Positions 32,173 through 43,069 of a stretch of DNA of 64,000 bases are shown piece by piece; within the stretch, counting starts at the first letter, position 1, and every line of letters starts with the position of its first letter. The DNA is from Castanea sativa (lineage: Eukaryota; Streptophyta; Magnoliopsida; Fagales; Fagaceae). The stretch covers positions 69,910,757 to 69,974,756 of the forward strand of contig NC_134023.1 of the NCBI RefSeq assembly GCF_040712315.1, read 5' to 3'. The translations under genes were made by a program, and so were the position numbers. Under the pieces are notes generated by a model. That model saw only the letters and a list, made by a program, of their open reading frames with translations, did not search any database and had not been told where the DNA came from.

Positions 32173-34671
32173 TCATAAATGGGGCACAGAAACTGAGGAC
32201 AATGAAAAATCAAAAAATGAACTACTTTTTGAGGACGAAGAGGAAGTATACAATGGAGGACTTGGGGGTACGGAAACTTCAATTACTCCTTCAAGCATTT
32301 GTGTGACCTTCTTCATTGAGGGTCTTAGTGAAGGATCTCCTTGAATACACCAAAGTGCCACAATCACAAGCCTCTCTAGCCTCTTCATGTCATTCCTTGC
32401 CTCCTCATCGTTTTCTATCAACTTATCTAATCTTTTATCTTTGTAGCATACATAAGCCCAAACTATAAATGCCTCCTCTTCTTCCCTTGCAAAGGCAATG
32501 CAGGACTTGCAACAAATGATCTCAAGTAACATCACCCCAAAACTAAATACATCAACCTTAACTGAAATGGATGCTTGGGTAAACCATTCAGGTGCAAAGT
32601 ACCCAATTGTCCCTCTTATTGTTGTAAGAGCTGCTCGACTTTGCTCCATCAACAAAAGCTTTGCTAATCCAAAATCAGCAATCCTTGGGGTAAAGTACTC
32701 ATCCAGAAGTATGTTTTGAGGCTTTATGTCACAATGAATAATCTGGGTGCTGCACTCTTCATGTAGATACATTAGACCTTTCGCTATTCCAGAAGCGATT
32801 TTCACTCTTTGGTTCCAATGAGGCTTAGATATCCCAAAGAGAAAACTAGATAGAGAGCCATTACTCATGTACTCATAAACCAGAAGCCGGTGCTGTCCCT
32901 CATCACAATAGCCAAGCAAACGGACTAAATTCTTATGATGAGTCTGACCGATAACATTCACTTCAGTTTTGAATTCCTTCTCACCTTCTTCTACTACCTT
33001 ATCTAACTTCTTGACTGCAACAAATATTTTAGAATCTGATGCGAGGACACCTTTATAAACAGTTCCAAAAGCACCTTTACCCAATATTTGCTTGAAGCCC
33101 ATGGTTGCTTGTTCCAGCTCTTTATATGTATAGCTTCTCACATTTATTGCAAGTGTGCTATCAATATTCCATGGCATATTCACCTTTTTATGGTAGATGT
33201 AGAAACTAGCCACGAAACTAGCTATGAAGAAAAGGATATTGAGGAATGCAGAGCTGCTAAGTAGTACCGCCAAGATAACTACCATTGGCTCACCTTTCTT
33301 ATCTGACTTGCCTTTCATATCTGAACCATGACCTTTAGGTACTTTGATGAGAGAAATTCTTGTAATATTTGTGTTCTTTCTTCCATTAGACAGAGGATAC
33401 TTCGTCTTCCAGCAAGATTTATCTTTATCATCATAAACTGCCACAACACACAAGCAATCATTGAGGCATAGCTGTCTGCACGTTGCCTCATCAACTGCAG
33501 ATCCTTTAAGAAAGTTGTTATCTGAGACCGGCCAGTCTGTGTTTGTTAGCTTTACAAAATCAAACTCTTTATTTGCTTCCCGTCCATTGTGGCAGTTAGA
33601 TACTGTGAAATTTGGTTTGCAGCCTGTCCTATAGTCCGATTGGTCCAAGGCAGAAAATCCAACAGGACAAGAGCAAGATGCATGACTAGAACCACTTTTT
33701 GTAGTACAAATGCTGTTGGGTCCGCAGAACCCACCACCATTAGCATAATTAACAAATGCATCACAAATATTATCAGGAATGCCATTTACTTCAGTCCATG
33801 ATGCAGGACTACTTCCACCACTTGTGGTGTCCTCCTTTCTGAGGTGTTTGTATAATCTGAAGACTCCATCGTGATCAATCCTAGCCATGTGGTAGAAAGT
33901 TTCACTTGAGCCAGGATTTTTCTTGAAAACGTTGAACCAATTGGTTAATATTGCGTTTTGGACGTACATGTATCCGGCCTCAGTAAAGTTCAACTGTGTT
34001 GCCAAGTTTACTGTCCAGCTAGAAAAATAAGCTTTCCCACGGATTTCAGATGGCATAGATAGAGAATAAAGCACCAGATTTCCATCATACTGAAAAGCAA
34101 GCTGGAAGCGCCCTTTAGAATAATTTGTGTCAGATTGGCGAGACCTGAGTGTGGTATTCCTGTACAGTGTTTGGCCTGGCAAAATTGTATCAGTAGGCTC
34201 TTTGAAGCTCTCCCACATTGGATTATATTGCTCATCTAAAATCACCAAGTTCCCTTTATCTAGCATAACAAAGCAACTGGATTTTGAACCATTCCTTTGA
34301 GGCTTCCACAACTCTTTGCCTAGAGGGTCATTGAGAACAAACTCTTTGTTGCTAGATAGCTTCAGTGCAGAACCTTGTGGTGCTGGATTATTGCCATTTG
34401 CAGACCAAACTATGGTTTTGTCTTTTATTTTATCAAACCAAACTGCAAACAAGAATTGATTCAGAATCTTATCGCTTTGAATAGGATAAAATCCAAAGGC
34501 GAATTCACCTGAACGCGACTTCCATGGACCAGTTCCTTGCTGTGCAATTAAAGGTGAGTCCAGCCTTATGTTACAGTCATCTTTGGTGTAGGTGAAAACA
34601 GTGGGAAGGAGAGGAAGAAGCAGAAGTAGAAGCAAGAGAGAACAAAAATGAGGAAGCGTTGAATTAGCCAT
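32173..34671 (-). CDS. G-type lectin S-receptor-like Ser/Thr kinase (LECRK3/RLK1-like), intact
   Basis: Uninterrupted single exon, 832 residues. The signal peptide (about 1-28) is followed by a B-lectin (GNA-like) domain (about 30-165), a middle region, EGF-like cysteines (about 303-350), a PAN/apple domain (about 360-445) and a membrane segment 462-494. The cytoplasmic kinase spans about 528-795: glycine loop GKGAFGTVYKG 531-541, Lys554, catalytic HCDIKPQN with Asp648 (HCD, a non-RD kinase as is common for pattern-recognition receptors), DFG 666-668, APE 693-695. It is predicted to sit in the plasma membrane with an extracellular lectin face; the ligand is unknown. Compared with its neighbours it has a longer, charged juxtamembrane stretch before the membrane segment (HGSDMKGKSDKKG). 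ATG at 34671 aligns with the starts of its paralogs, and a TATA box lies 52 bases upstream. Confidence 0.95.
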   Translation of the reverse strand: MANSTLPHFCSLLLLLLLLPLLPTVFTYTKDDCNIRLDSPLIAQQGTGPWKSRSGEFAFGFYPIQSDKILNQFLFAVWFDKIKDKTIVWSANGNNPAPQGSALKLSSNKEFVLNDPLGKELWKPQRNGSKSSCFVMLDKGNLVILDEQYNPMWESFKEPTDTILPGQTLYRNTTLRSRQSDTNYSKGRFQLAFQYDGNLVLYSLSMPSEIRGKAYFSSWTVNLATQLNFTEAGYMYVQNAILTNWFNVFKKNPGSSETFYHMARIDHDGVFRLYKHLRKEDTTSGGSSPASWTEVNGIPDNICDAFVNYANGGGFCGPNSICTTKSGSSHASCSCPVGFSALDQSDYRTGCKPNFTVSNCHNGREANKEFDFVKLTNTDWPVSDNNFLKGSAVDEATCRQLCLNDCLCVVAVYDDKDKSCWKTKYPLSNGRKNTNITRISLIKVPKGHGSDMKGKSDKKGEPMVVILAVLLSSSAFLNILFFIASFVASFYIYHKKVNMPWNIDSTLAINVRSYTYKELEQATMGFKQILGKGAFGTVYKGVLASDSKIFVAVKKLDKVVEEGEKEFKTEVNVIGQTHHKNLVRLLGYCDEGQHRLLVYEYMSNGSLSSFLFGISKPHWNQRVKIASGIAKGLMYLHEECSTQIIHCDIKPQNILLDEYFTPRIADFGLAKLLLMEQSRAALTTIRGTIGYFAPEWFTQASISVKVDVFSFGVMLLEIICCKSCIAFAREEEEAFIVWAYVCYKDKRLDKLIENDEEARNDMKRLERLVIVALWCIQGDPSLRPSMKKVTQMLEGVIEVSVPPSPPLYTSSSSSKSSSFFDFSLSSVSVPHL

Positions 34672-34722
34672 TGCAATGGTTAAGGCTTATCGGTTTATGA
34701 GTTAGAAAGAACCCATGGCAGC

Positions 34723-34732
34723 CTTTATATAG
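34723..34732 (-). promoter_or_regulatory. TATA box of second receptor kinase
   Basis: CTATATAAAG on the minus strand, about 52 bases before the ATG. The same sequence at a similar spacing precedes the third copy. Confidence 0.7.
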
Positions 34733-34739
34733 AAGAAAA

Positions 34740-35120
34740 AGTTTTGTGATTGAAACTTCTACGAACCACGGTCATTTTTCATGGTCAAGATATTTTTTAA
34801 TAGACTAACATCAAATTCTTTTGGAAAACGTCTAACTAATTAATAAGACTAGCGTCTAGAAAGTATGAATACGTCAACTAGTAGAAACATCCGTACTAGA
34901 CATGTGCCCAGTGTGATTTAAAAAAACACCTCAAAAGTATTTGTGTCTTAAATTTGTAATATTTAATTAGAATTAAGAAATTTATACATTTCAAGTGGAG
35001 AGAACCTTAATCCACCAATTTATATTTTGAATTGAAAATTAGGATGGGTACTTAATTATTTATTTACTTTAAGTGAGTGTAATCAATGTATTCAGATTAT
35101 ACCATATCAGTATTCTCAAA

Positions 35121-35177
<57 letters not shown>

Positions 35178-35280
35178 CATATCATAGATTTTCAAGAATA
35201 GATTAAAAAAAAGTTACACTCAGTGCATAAAAGCTTTCAAGTTTGCAAAGGTTGAGAGAAGTCATGATTGACAATTAGGA
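34740..35280. other. Upstream spacer with poly-A and AT microsatellite
   Basis: The receptor kinase promoter region is followed by a poly-A run (35118-35137) and an AT tract (to 35172). Nothing coding is seen. Confidence 0.5.
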
Positions 35281-35800
35281 CTATCCACCACCTGCCTAGA
35301 CTCGACAATCTCCACCTGATAACTGCCTGATCCAAGCAGTGGTTCGGCCAGCCGCGGGTTGCCAGCACCAGGACCTGATGTTGTTAGTTTGAGTGGCAGT
35401 TTGGCTATTTGAGAAGTTGACGAACCCGACCTGCCCAAAGACTTGTTCTCTCCCTGTCAGAAATCGTGAGTTTTGGCCAAAACTCCGTTAAGCCCGACTC
35501 TAACTCTGTCAATATTAGGTGATTTAGGCCAAATCTTGACAGATTCATCCAGATCTCCATAGATCCGAAGGAATATCAGCCAAATCTCGTTACATCAACT
35601 CAAATTTTTGCCAAAATCCGCAAGATCGGCAACCCAAAACCAACTAATACACACTCGAAACCGATATAACCCAACCCGGTTGATCCGAAACTTCATTCGG
35701 GTTGGCTGCGGGTTAAAATCTCTCCCACCCAATGATGTCGGGTCAAGTTCGAGTTAGGTACAAACCCAACCCGGCCCTACCCATTGTGCACATTAAAATC
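35281..35800. repeat. GC-richer dispersed repeat-like block
   Basis: This block stands out in base composition. Read on the minus strand it has phrases such as GCCGGGTTGGGTTTGTACC and ACCCGACATCATTGGGTGGG, which are typical of dispersed plant repeats. It has no long frame and no clear termini. Confidence 0.4.
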
Positions 35801-37222
35801 TCCATTAAACCCATCGTATATATTAAAAGACCAATTTTTCCATAAAAATTAAATAGGGTAAAAAAATTATCAAGAATTATTTGGATTTAGATCGAGTACC
35901 TAAATTGGTATTTTTATAGGGGGAAAAAAAACACGAACCCCAATTTCTTAATTTAAAGAGAGAATAACTGAAAAATATTAGAATCATCATCTCAATTCCT
36001 GAAGAGGATGAATAATCAGAAAAAATATGACAACAATCCCAAAAATCATCCTTTCATGAAAGCAAAAAATATCTTGTAATTTGTTAAAATTTTTTACTCA
36101 GAGCTAACCATAAACTTTGTTACTACCATTAGATCCACTAACCATAAACTTTTCAGTCCTCAATGAATTGACCCACAATTTGACCATGCTTCAAGGACTC
36201 TTTCCCCATCGAAACCCCCATACCATCTTGTGCCACCCACAACCCATTCCCATGGGCAATGAAGAGAGAGAGAGAGGGAGGATACTTTTTCCCCCTTTTA
36301 AGGTATTCATGATATATTTTTTAAGTTAAACACAATTTTTGATAAGAAAATTAAAAATTTCTTAAAATTTTTTGAGCTTAACAAAATTCAGTAACAGCGG
36401 GGTAACATGCATATTGCCAATAAATCAAGGAATCATTGCTTAGCTTTAAAGTTTAGGGAGTATTGAAGAGTATCCCCATTATTAGTTGATTACAGGGAAA
36501 GTGCAATTAATCAACCCTTGATGTATTGGTGTTTGGCTTGCATTCAAGTGCTCTTGTGTGTTAGAGGTGAAACGAATACGACATGTATCCTAAAATGACA
36601 ACATGTTGACCAAGTGTTCCGTCCAATACACATAAGCATTTACGGAAGCCTCACCCAATGTATTGTCGTATCCAAATAGCATTTACTATTTTGACGAGCA
36701 AAACTGCAGAAAGCTAGACTTATTCATTTTAGCTGAGTTCTAGAATCATGAGTTCATGTCAACTCCACACGGTTCATTGACTTTATACATGAATTAGTAT
36801 TTGTGGCCTATAAATGAATCAGTTAGTCCATAATTGTTGGCAGTTTCGGTCTTTGAGTTCTCTGCAGAACAGCACCACAAAATTGCCAATTTTAGTTAGG
36901 CTTTTATACTGAAATTTTCACACCCAACCAAGACTTTTATTTTTGTGTTATGGTGGCCCAGTCAAGTGGGAGAGTGCGTGACTGCGTGCTATGAAATTTT
37001 CTATGAAAAATTGGTCAACTTTTCAAGGAATACTTTTTGTGCAGTTTTGTCAAAAGTAGGTGGCGGCAATTAGAGTGTAAATTTTATTATTCTTTGTGAT
37101 TTTTGAAAGACTTTTTTTTTTTTTTTGTTGATGTATTTGAGGTTTAAAATTTTGAGAGTGGCTTTGTGCTACCATTGTATCCTTTGTAATTATTAGTGCA
37201 ATTTTCTTCTCGTAGTCACCCA
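35801..37222. other. Intergenic, left of fold-back element
   Basis: No gene. 37030-37200 shows weak similarity to the downstream flanks of the other receptor kinases (TTCTTTGTGATTT, TTGAGGTTT, GTGGCTTTGTGCTACCATT), so the fold-back element appears inserted in a duplicated flank. Confidence 0.45.
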
Positions 37223-38468
37223 TGGAAGTAGGAGTCTTTTGGGTAAATATTGGTAAAAATGAAGTTTTTTGGGGTTATAGTCACTGTTTGAAGTTATTTG
37301 GGAAAATGAGGAGAGAGAGTGAATTTCGGCAACAGTGTTGCCGAAATTCGAAGAAAAGTATGAGAGAGAAAATCCAAACTGAGGAGAGAGAAATTTTGAG
37401 AATTTCGGCAACAGTGTTGCTGAAATTCCTTCTGCCCAAACCCTGCCCGCTTCACTGAGTGCCCATGCGCGTGAGTGCCAAAAGGAAAAAATAAAAAAGG
37501 TTTGTGGCAATCCCATTGCCGAAAATGGAGGGAAAAGAAAAAAAAAAAAAAAAAAGAATTACAGCAATGGGATTGCCGAAATAGGGGGGAAAGAAAAAGA
37601 AAAAGAAAAAAAAAAAAAAAAGAGTGGCCATATAGTGCCGAAATAGGAAAAAAAAAAAAAAAAGGAAAATTTGCAATGGGTTGCCGAAATAGGGGAAAAA
37701 AAAAAAAAAGGTGGCCATGTAGTGCCGAAATAGGAAAAAAAAAAAAAAAGGAAAATTGGCAATGGGGTTGCCGAAATAGGGGGGGAAAGAAAAAAAAAAG
37801 AAAAAAAAGGTGGCCATGCCGAAATAGGAAAAAAAAAATAAAAAAAGGAAAATTGGCAATGGGGTTGCCAAAATAGGGGGGGAAAAAAAAAAAAAGAGGA
37901 AATGTGGCAATGGGATTGCCGAAATAGGGGGGAAAGAAAAAAAACAAATGTGGCACTACATGGCCACCTTTTTTTTTTTTTTTTTTTTTTGTGCCCCCTA
38001 GTTCGGCAACCCCATTGCCAATTTTCCTTTTTTTTTTTTTTTTTTTTCCTATTTCGGCCCTCCATGGCCAATTTTTTTTTTTTTTTTTTTTTTCTTTCCC
38101 CCTATTTCGGCAATCCCATTGCTGTAATTCTCTCTTTTTTTTTTTTTTTTTTCTTTTCCCTCCATTTTCGGCAATGGGATTGCCACAAACCTTTTTTTAT
38201 TTTTTCCTTTTGGCACTCACGCGCATGGGCACTCAGTGAAGCGGGCAGGGTTTGGGCAGAAGGAATTTCGGCAACACTGTTGCCGAAATTCTCAAAATTT
38301 CTCTCCCCTCAGTTTGGATTTTCTCTCTCATACTTTTCTTCGAATTTCGGCAACACTGTTGCCGAAATTCACTATCTCTCCTCATTTTCCCAAATAACTT
38401 CGAACAGTGACTATAACCCCAAAAAACTTTATTTTTACCAATATTTACCCAAAAGACTCTGGAAGTAG
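37223..38468. mobile_element. Fold-back Mutator-like element with 9-bp target duplication
   Basis: The element body is 37232-38459, flanked on both sides by TGGAAGTAG (37223-37231 and 38460-38468), a 9-base duplication as expected for the Mutator superfamily. The ends are exact inverted repeats (GAGTCTTTTGGGTAAATATT). The arms stay nearly identical for over 300 bases, and weaker pairing runs to a pivot near 37960, so the single strand could fold almost completely. Each arm also contains two smaller palindromes (arms GAATTTCGGCAACA) and several GGCAAT-CCC-ATTGCC hairpins separated by poly-A or poly-T. No transposase is encoded. The Phe- or Lys-rich frames across it are low-complexity artefacts. 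Confidence 0.9.
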
Positions 38469-39305
38469 GCCTAAAAGGCTAAACCATATAAGTCCTTGGT
38501 TCTCACTTGCGTGGGACTATGTTTATTTTTTTCATTCCTATCTTTCTCTAGTCCCCAATAATTTTTCACAATCAATCTTGTGCAAGAATGCTATCAGAAG
38601 GCTCTTTTGTGCAGCAAGCTGGTATTAAAGTCAAGGCTCTCTAGGCATTTGAATCTGTTCTCTTAGGAGATTTTGTTTTTGATTGGTTCATAGATCTGAT
38701 TGTTGGGAAGAAAATGTTGAGAAGTATGTTTAGAGCTTGCTGTTCAATTTTAACAAAATTAAGCTAAACTTATTAAATTAACCACTTATGATAGGCATTG
38801 GATTCCCTGTTAACAAGGCACAAAAACAAATCACAATATAGTATAAAGTGAAAAAATAAATAAATAACATAGTGATTTGTTGACGATGTAAAAACATAGA
38901 GACAAACCCAAAAGGGGGAAAAAACACCTAGTGAATACCTACCCAAAGAAAAATTTTATTATTTAGAATCAAAGTTTACAATAGAATAAACCCTTGCTTC
39001 TAAAGCTATCTCTTGTAGTTGTGACTCCACAAACTGCTCCAAGTTCCTTGAACTATTATATCATGAAATTCTCCACACGAACTCCGTCCATGACTCCAAG
39101 GAGTACTGCCTCAAAGATTTCTTCACAACTACTAATTGTGGTGGCTCTGTGGCTCTAGTTACTGATACCAATCTTCACAAATCGTCTTTAGATTTTGTTC
39201 TTGATCTTCGGTATAGGGTGACACAAAGAGAATTGGGGTTTTGGACATTAGATGCATGACTCACACTTTCTCTCCTCTATTTGAGTTAATTGTAATAGGC
39301 TCTAA
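38469..39305. other. Spacer with possible Copia-type LTR remnant
   Basis: No gene. On the minus strand about 39300-38860 resembles the R-U5 part of a Copia LTR (GGGTTTATTCTATTGTAAAC, then CCCTTTTGGGTTTGTCTC). Termini are not defined and there is no matching second LTR. Confidence 0.35.
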
Positions 39306-39443
39306 GGGTCCGTTTGGATGAATGGAAGAAGGAGGGGGAGTAAAGGAGAGTAGAGTAGAGTTGGCTAAAATTAAGTCAATTTTGGGCAAAATTTACTCTA
39401 CTTTACTCTACTCCCTCTCCGTCCCCCTCAATCCAAAAGGACC
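39306..39443. mobile_element. Short MITE with inverted ends
   Basis: Begins GGGTCCGTTTGGAT and ends ATCCAAAAGGACC. Internal arms (GGAGTAAAGGAGAGTAGAGT and ACTTTACTCTACTCC) are also complementary. About 138 bases, non-coding. Confidence 0.7.
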
Positions 39444-39739
39444 ATAATATATTTTTTCATGTGGGGCTTGAATTCCCACTTGATAGTTGACTTAGTGAGC
39501 CTTTAAGAGAATCAAAATTCTTGATTTTAAATTGATCAAGAGTCAACCAACAAGTAGATCTAGATCGATCAAGAGTAGAACAGGATGCAGTTGAAATTCC
39601 GAAGACTACAATAACAAGAGCTGACTCTTGTGCTTTGTCTTTCACTTGAAGTTTTACAATTCAAAGAAGCATTACATTGTCATGAACATGCCAACACTAA
39701 CCTAATAGATGTCATGTGAGCCATCTACAAAACCTTTGA

Positions 39740-40199
39740 TAGTTAAGACTATGGTCTCTAATTCCAAACTTGAGGTAGAAAAATTTAAAGGATCAAACAA
39801 CATTGGCATGTGACATACGAGTTAATGGATGTCTTGATCTAACAAGAGTTGATTATTACTTTGAAAGACAAACCTGAAGAAAGGTTAGATGGAAACTAGG
39901 AGAAGATTAATAGATAAGCTTGCGCCACCATCCGTTTTTGTTTTGACAAGGATCCAAAATATTTATTATATAAGGTAGACAAATGATAACGAGCTATGAA
40001 AAAAAAATTTGGAGAAGAGGCACATGACCAAGAGTATGGAGATCCAATTCTTTTGAAGAAAAAACTCTTCAGTTTCCATTATTGTGCAAGTATTTGTCTA
40101 TTTAACCAGTCGAATGATCATAACAAAATACTAGTAGATTTGCAAAATTTTGAAGTTGAGATTAGTTATGAGGATAAAGCTTTTTTGTTATTAACTTGA
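39740..40199 (+). pseudogene. Copia-type gag remnant
   Basis: Reading frames broken by stops carry blocks typical of Copia gag polypeptides: KFKGSNNIGM near 39785, a segment like RLIDKLAPPSVFVLTRIQN near 39908-39960, and an open stretch 39996-40199 with LLKKKLFSFHY and NKILVDLQNFEVEISYEDKA, ending LLLT and a stop. No protease, integrase or reverse transcriptase follows. It lies just downstream of the third receptor kinase. Confidence 0.7.
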
Positions 40200-40282
40200 T
40201 GCCTGTGTTCACTTAATTACTACACTATTGTATGGAAATGATAAAGATCATATTTGAATTTATTGTCCAATATCAAGGTGAA

Positions 40283-42739
40283 CTAATTTTTTGAAGACAA
40301 GGAAGTATACAGTGAAGGGCGTGGGGGTACAGAAACTTCAATAACTCCCTCAAGCATTTGTGTGACCTTTATCATGGAGGGTCTCTGTGAAGGATCTTCA
40401 TGAATACACCAAATCGCCACAATCACAAGTCTTTCTAGCCTCTTCATGTCATTCTTTGCCTCCTCATCATTTTCTATCAACTTTTCTAATCTTTTATCTT
40501 TGTAGCATTCATAAGCCCAATCTATCAATGCTTCCTCTTCTCCCAATGCAAATGTAACACTGGACTTGCAACAAATGATCTCAAGTAACATCACACCAAA
40601 ACTATAAACATCAACCTTAACCGAAATGGATCCTTTCCTAAACCATTCAGGTGCAAAGTACCCAATTGTTCCTCTTATTCCTGTCCGAGCTGCTCGAGTT
40701 TGCTCTGCCAACAAAAGCTTTGCTAATCCAAAATCAGCAATTCTTGGAGTAAAGCACTCATCTAAGAGTATGTTTTGAGGCTTAATGTCACAGTGTATGA
40801 TTTGAGTACTGCACTCTTCATGTAAGTACATCAGGCCTCTTGATATTCCAAAAGCAATCTGCACTCTTTGGTCCCAATGAGGCCTTGATATCCCAAAGAG
40901 AAAGGTGGCTAGAGAGCCATTACTCATATATTCATATACCAGAAGTCGGTGTTGCCCCTCATCACAATAACCACGCAACTGAACTAAATTCTTGTGATGA
41001 GTCTGACCAATCACACTCACTTCTGTTTTGAATTCCTTCTCACCTTCTTCTACCGTTTTATCTAATTTCTTGACTGCAACAAATCTTTTAGAATCTGACG
41101 CAAGGACCCCTTTATAAACAGTTCCGAAAGCACCTTTACCCAATATTTGCTTGAAGCCCTGGGTTGCTTCTTCAAGCTCTTTATATGTATAACTTCTCAC
41201 ATTTGTTCCAAATGTCCTATCAATATTCCGTGGCAAATTTAGCCTTTTATGGTACAAGTAGATAATGGCCACAGAACTAGCTAAGAAGAAAAGGATATTG
41301 AGAAATGCAGAGCTGCCAAGGAGTACTGCCAAGACAACAATCAGAGACTGGCCTTTCTTTTCTATACCTATATTTTTAGGTACCTTGATGAGAGCTATGC
41401 TAGTAATATTTGGGCTTTTTCTTCCGTTGGACAAAGGATACTGCTTCTTCATACATGTCTTGCCTTGATCATAAACGGCTGCAACACACAAGCAATCATC
41501 TAGGCAATGTTGAATACAGCTTTCCTCGGAAACATCAGGTCCTTGAAGAAAGTCGTAATCTGAGGATGGCCAATCCATATTTTCAAGCTTTACAAATTCT
41601 ACAAGCTCTTTATCTACTTCCCATCCATTGTTGTCGCAGCTAGGCAGTGCAAAATTTGGTACACAGCCTGACCAATTGTAGGATTGGTCCAAGGAGGAAA
41701 ATCCAGGAGGACATGAGCAAAATGCCGTCCCTCTTGAACCGTCAAAGGAACTACAAATGCTGTTGGGTCCACAGAACCCACCTCCAATAGTGTCACCAGA
41801 AAGTACACTACAAATATCATCAGGAATGCTTTTCACTACAGTCCATGATGAAGAAGAAGAAGAACAGCTCACATACTCATCATTTGTGGTGTCCTTTTTG
41901 AAGTGTCTGTATAGTCTGAAACCTCCGTCATGATCAATCCTAGCCAAGTAGTAGAAATCTTCTTTTGAGCCTGGATATTCATTGGTAATTAGGTTGTGCA
42001 CTCTGTTTGATTCGTTTGCGTCTTTGATGTACATGTTTCCGTCCTCAGAAAAGTTCAACTGTGATTCCCAGTTCAGTGTGCCAGTGGCAAAATAAGCCCT
42101 CTGAAGGGCTTCAGATGACAGAGATTTTGTCAGAGAATAAAGCACCAAATTGCCATCAAGCTGTAAGGAAAGCTGGAAGCGCCCATCCGAATAATTTGTA
42201 TTAGATTGACGAGACCTGAGTGCGGTATCCATGTACAATATTTGACCAGGCAAGATTGTATCTTTAGGCTCTTTGAAGCTTTCCCATATGGGATTATACC
42301 GCTCATCTAAAATCACCAAGTTCCCATTGTCCCCTATAGCCACACAACTGGATTTGGAATTCCTCGGAGTTGGAGCCTTCCATAACTCATTGTCTTCATG
42401 GTCATAGAGAACAAACTCATTGTTGCTAGACAGCCTAAGTTCAGAGTTTTCTGGTGCTGGTTTATTCCCATTTGCGTACCAAACTATGGTTGGTTCTTTT
42501 GTTTTGTAAAACCAAACTGCAAGCAAGAATTGATTTTCTATCTCACTTTCAAGAGGATGGAATCCGAAGGCAAATTCTTCTAATCTCGACGTGATTGGAT
42601 TAGTTTCTCGCCCTGCAACTAAAGGTAATGAGTCCAGCCTTATGTTACAGTCTTCTTCGACGTAGGCGAAAACAGTGGGAAGGAGAGGAAGAAGCAGAAG
42701 CAAGAGACAACAAAAATGAGGAAATGTTGAAGTAGCCAT
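40283..42739 (-). CDS. G-type lectin S-receptor-like Ser/Thr kinase (LECRK3/RLK1-like), intact
   Basis: Uninterrupted single exon, 818 residues, same plan as its two neighbours: signal peptide about 1-26, B-lectin about 28-165, EGF-like cysteines about 310-358, PAN about 365-440, membrane segment 465-496, kinase about 531-800. Motifs: GKGAFGTVYKG 534-544, Lys557, HCDIKPQN (Asp651, non-RD), DFG 669-671, APE 696-698. The kinase tail matches that of the frameshifted first copy more closely than the second (SSVTFAL, LIDWAYECYKDK). A serine run (293-298) comes from a TCT/TTC repeat and looks like slippage. The lectin domain reads WYANG where the other copies have WSANG. It ends early with SLSSKN, lacking the Ser-rich extension of the second copy. 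Confidence 0.95.
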   Translation of the reverse strand: MATSTFPHFCCLLLLLLPLLPTVFAYVEEDCNIRLDSLPLVAGRETNPITSRLEEFAFGFHPLESEIENQFLLAVWFYKTKEPTIVWYANGNKPAPENSELRLSSNNEFVLYDHEDNELWKAPTPRNSKSSCVAIGDNGNLVILDERYNPIWESFKEPKDTILPGQILYMDTALRSRQSNTNYSDGRFQLSLQLDGNLVLYSLTKSLSSEALQRAYFATGTLNWESQLNFSEDGNMYIKDANESNRVHNLITNEYPGSKEDFYYLARIDHDGGFRLYRHFKKDTTNDEYVSCSSSSSSWTVVKSIPDDICSVLSGDTIGGGFCGPNSICSSFDGSRGTAFCSCPPGFSSLDQSYNWSGCVPNFALPSCDNNGWEVDKELVEFVKLENMDWPSSDYDFLQGPDVSEESCIQHCLDDCLCVAAVYDQGKTCMKKQYPLSNGRKSPNITSIALIKVPKNIGIEKKGQSLIVVLAVLLGSSAFLNILFFLASSVAIIYLYHKRLNLPRNIDRTFGTNVRSYTYKELEEATQGFKQILGKGAFGTVYKGVLASDSKRFVAVKKLDKTVEEGEKEFKTEVSVIGQTHHKNLVQLRGYCDEGQHRLLVYEYMSNGSLATFLFGISRPHWDQRVQIAFGISRGLMYLHEECSTQIIHCDIKPQNILLDECFTPRIADFGLAKLLLAEQTRAARTGIRGTIGYFAPEWFRKGSISVKVDVYSFGVMLLEIICCKSSVTFALGEEEALIDWAYECYKDKRLEKLIENDEEAKNDMKRLERLVIVAIWCIHEDPSQRPSMIKVTQMLEGVIEVSVPPRPSLYTSLSSKN

Positions 42740-42790
42740 TGCAATGGTTATGGCTTATGGGTTTATGAGTTAGAGAGAACCCAGGGATAC

Positions 42791-42800
42791 CTTTATATAG
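42791..42800 (-). promoter_or_regulatory. TATA box of third receptor kinase
   Basis: CTATATAAAG on the minus strand about 52 bases before the ATG, identical to that of the second copy. Confidence 0.7.
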
Positions 42801-43069
42801 AAGAAACGTCTAATAGGTTTAAACTCGCTTTTCTAAGGAGTTGTTCAAGTCTTGTGATTGAAATTTCTAAGAGCCACTGTCATTTGTCAGGGTCAAAGAT
42901 ATTTTAATAAACTAATAATATATTGTTTAGAAAACGTCTAACTAAAGACTACCGAGTATTTATTCATTTAAATAAAATAAAAAAACTACCAAGTATGTTT
43001 TTTTATTTGTTCGACTACCGTCTAAAAAGCATGAATACTTCAACTATTAGCAATATCTGCATTGCACCG

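Noticed and set aside
37294..38468. Long Phe-rich and Lys-rich open frames of 100-220 codons
   Set aside because: They are translations of poly-A/poly-T and hairpin repeats inside the fold-back element, occur in several frames at once, and have no domain.
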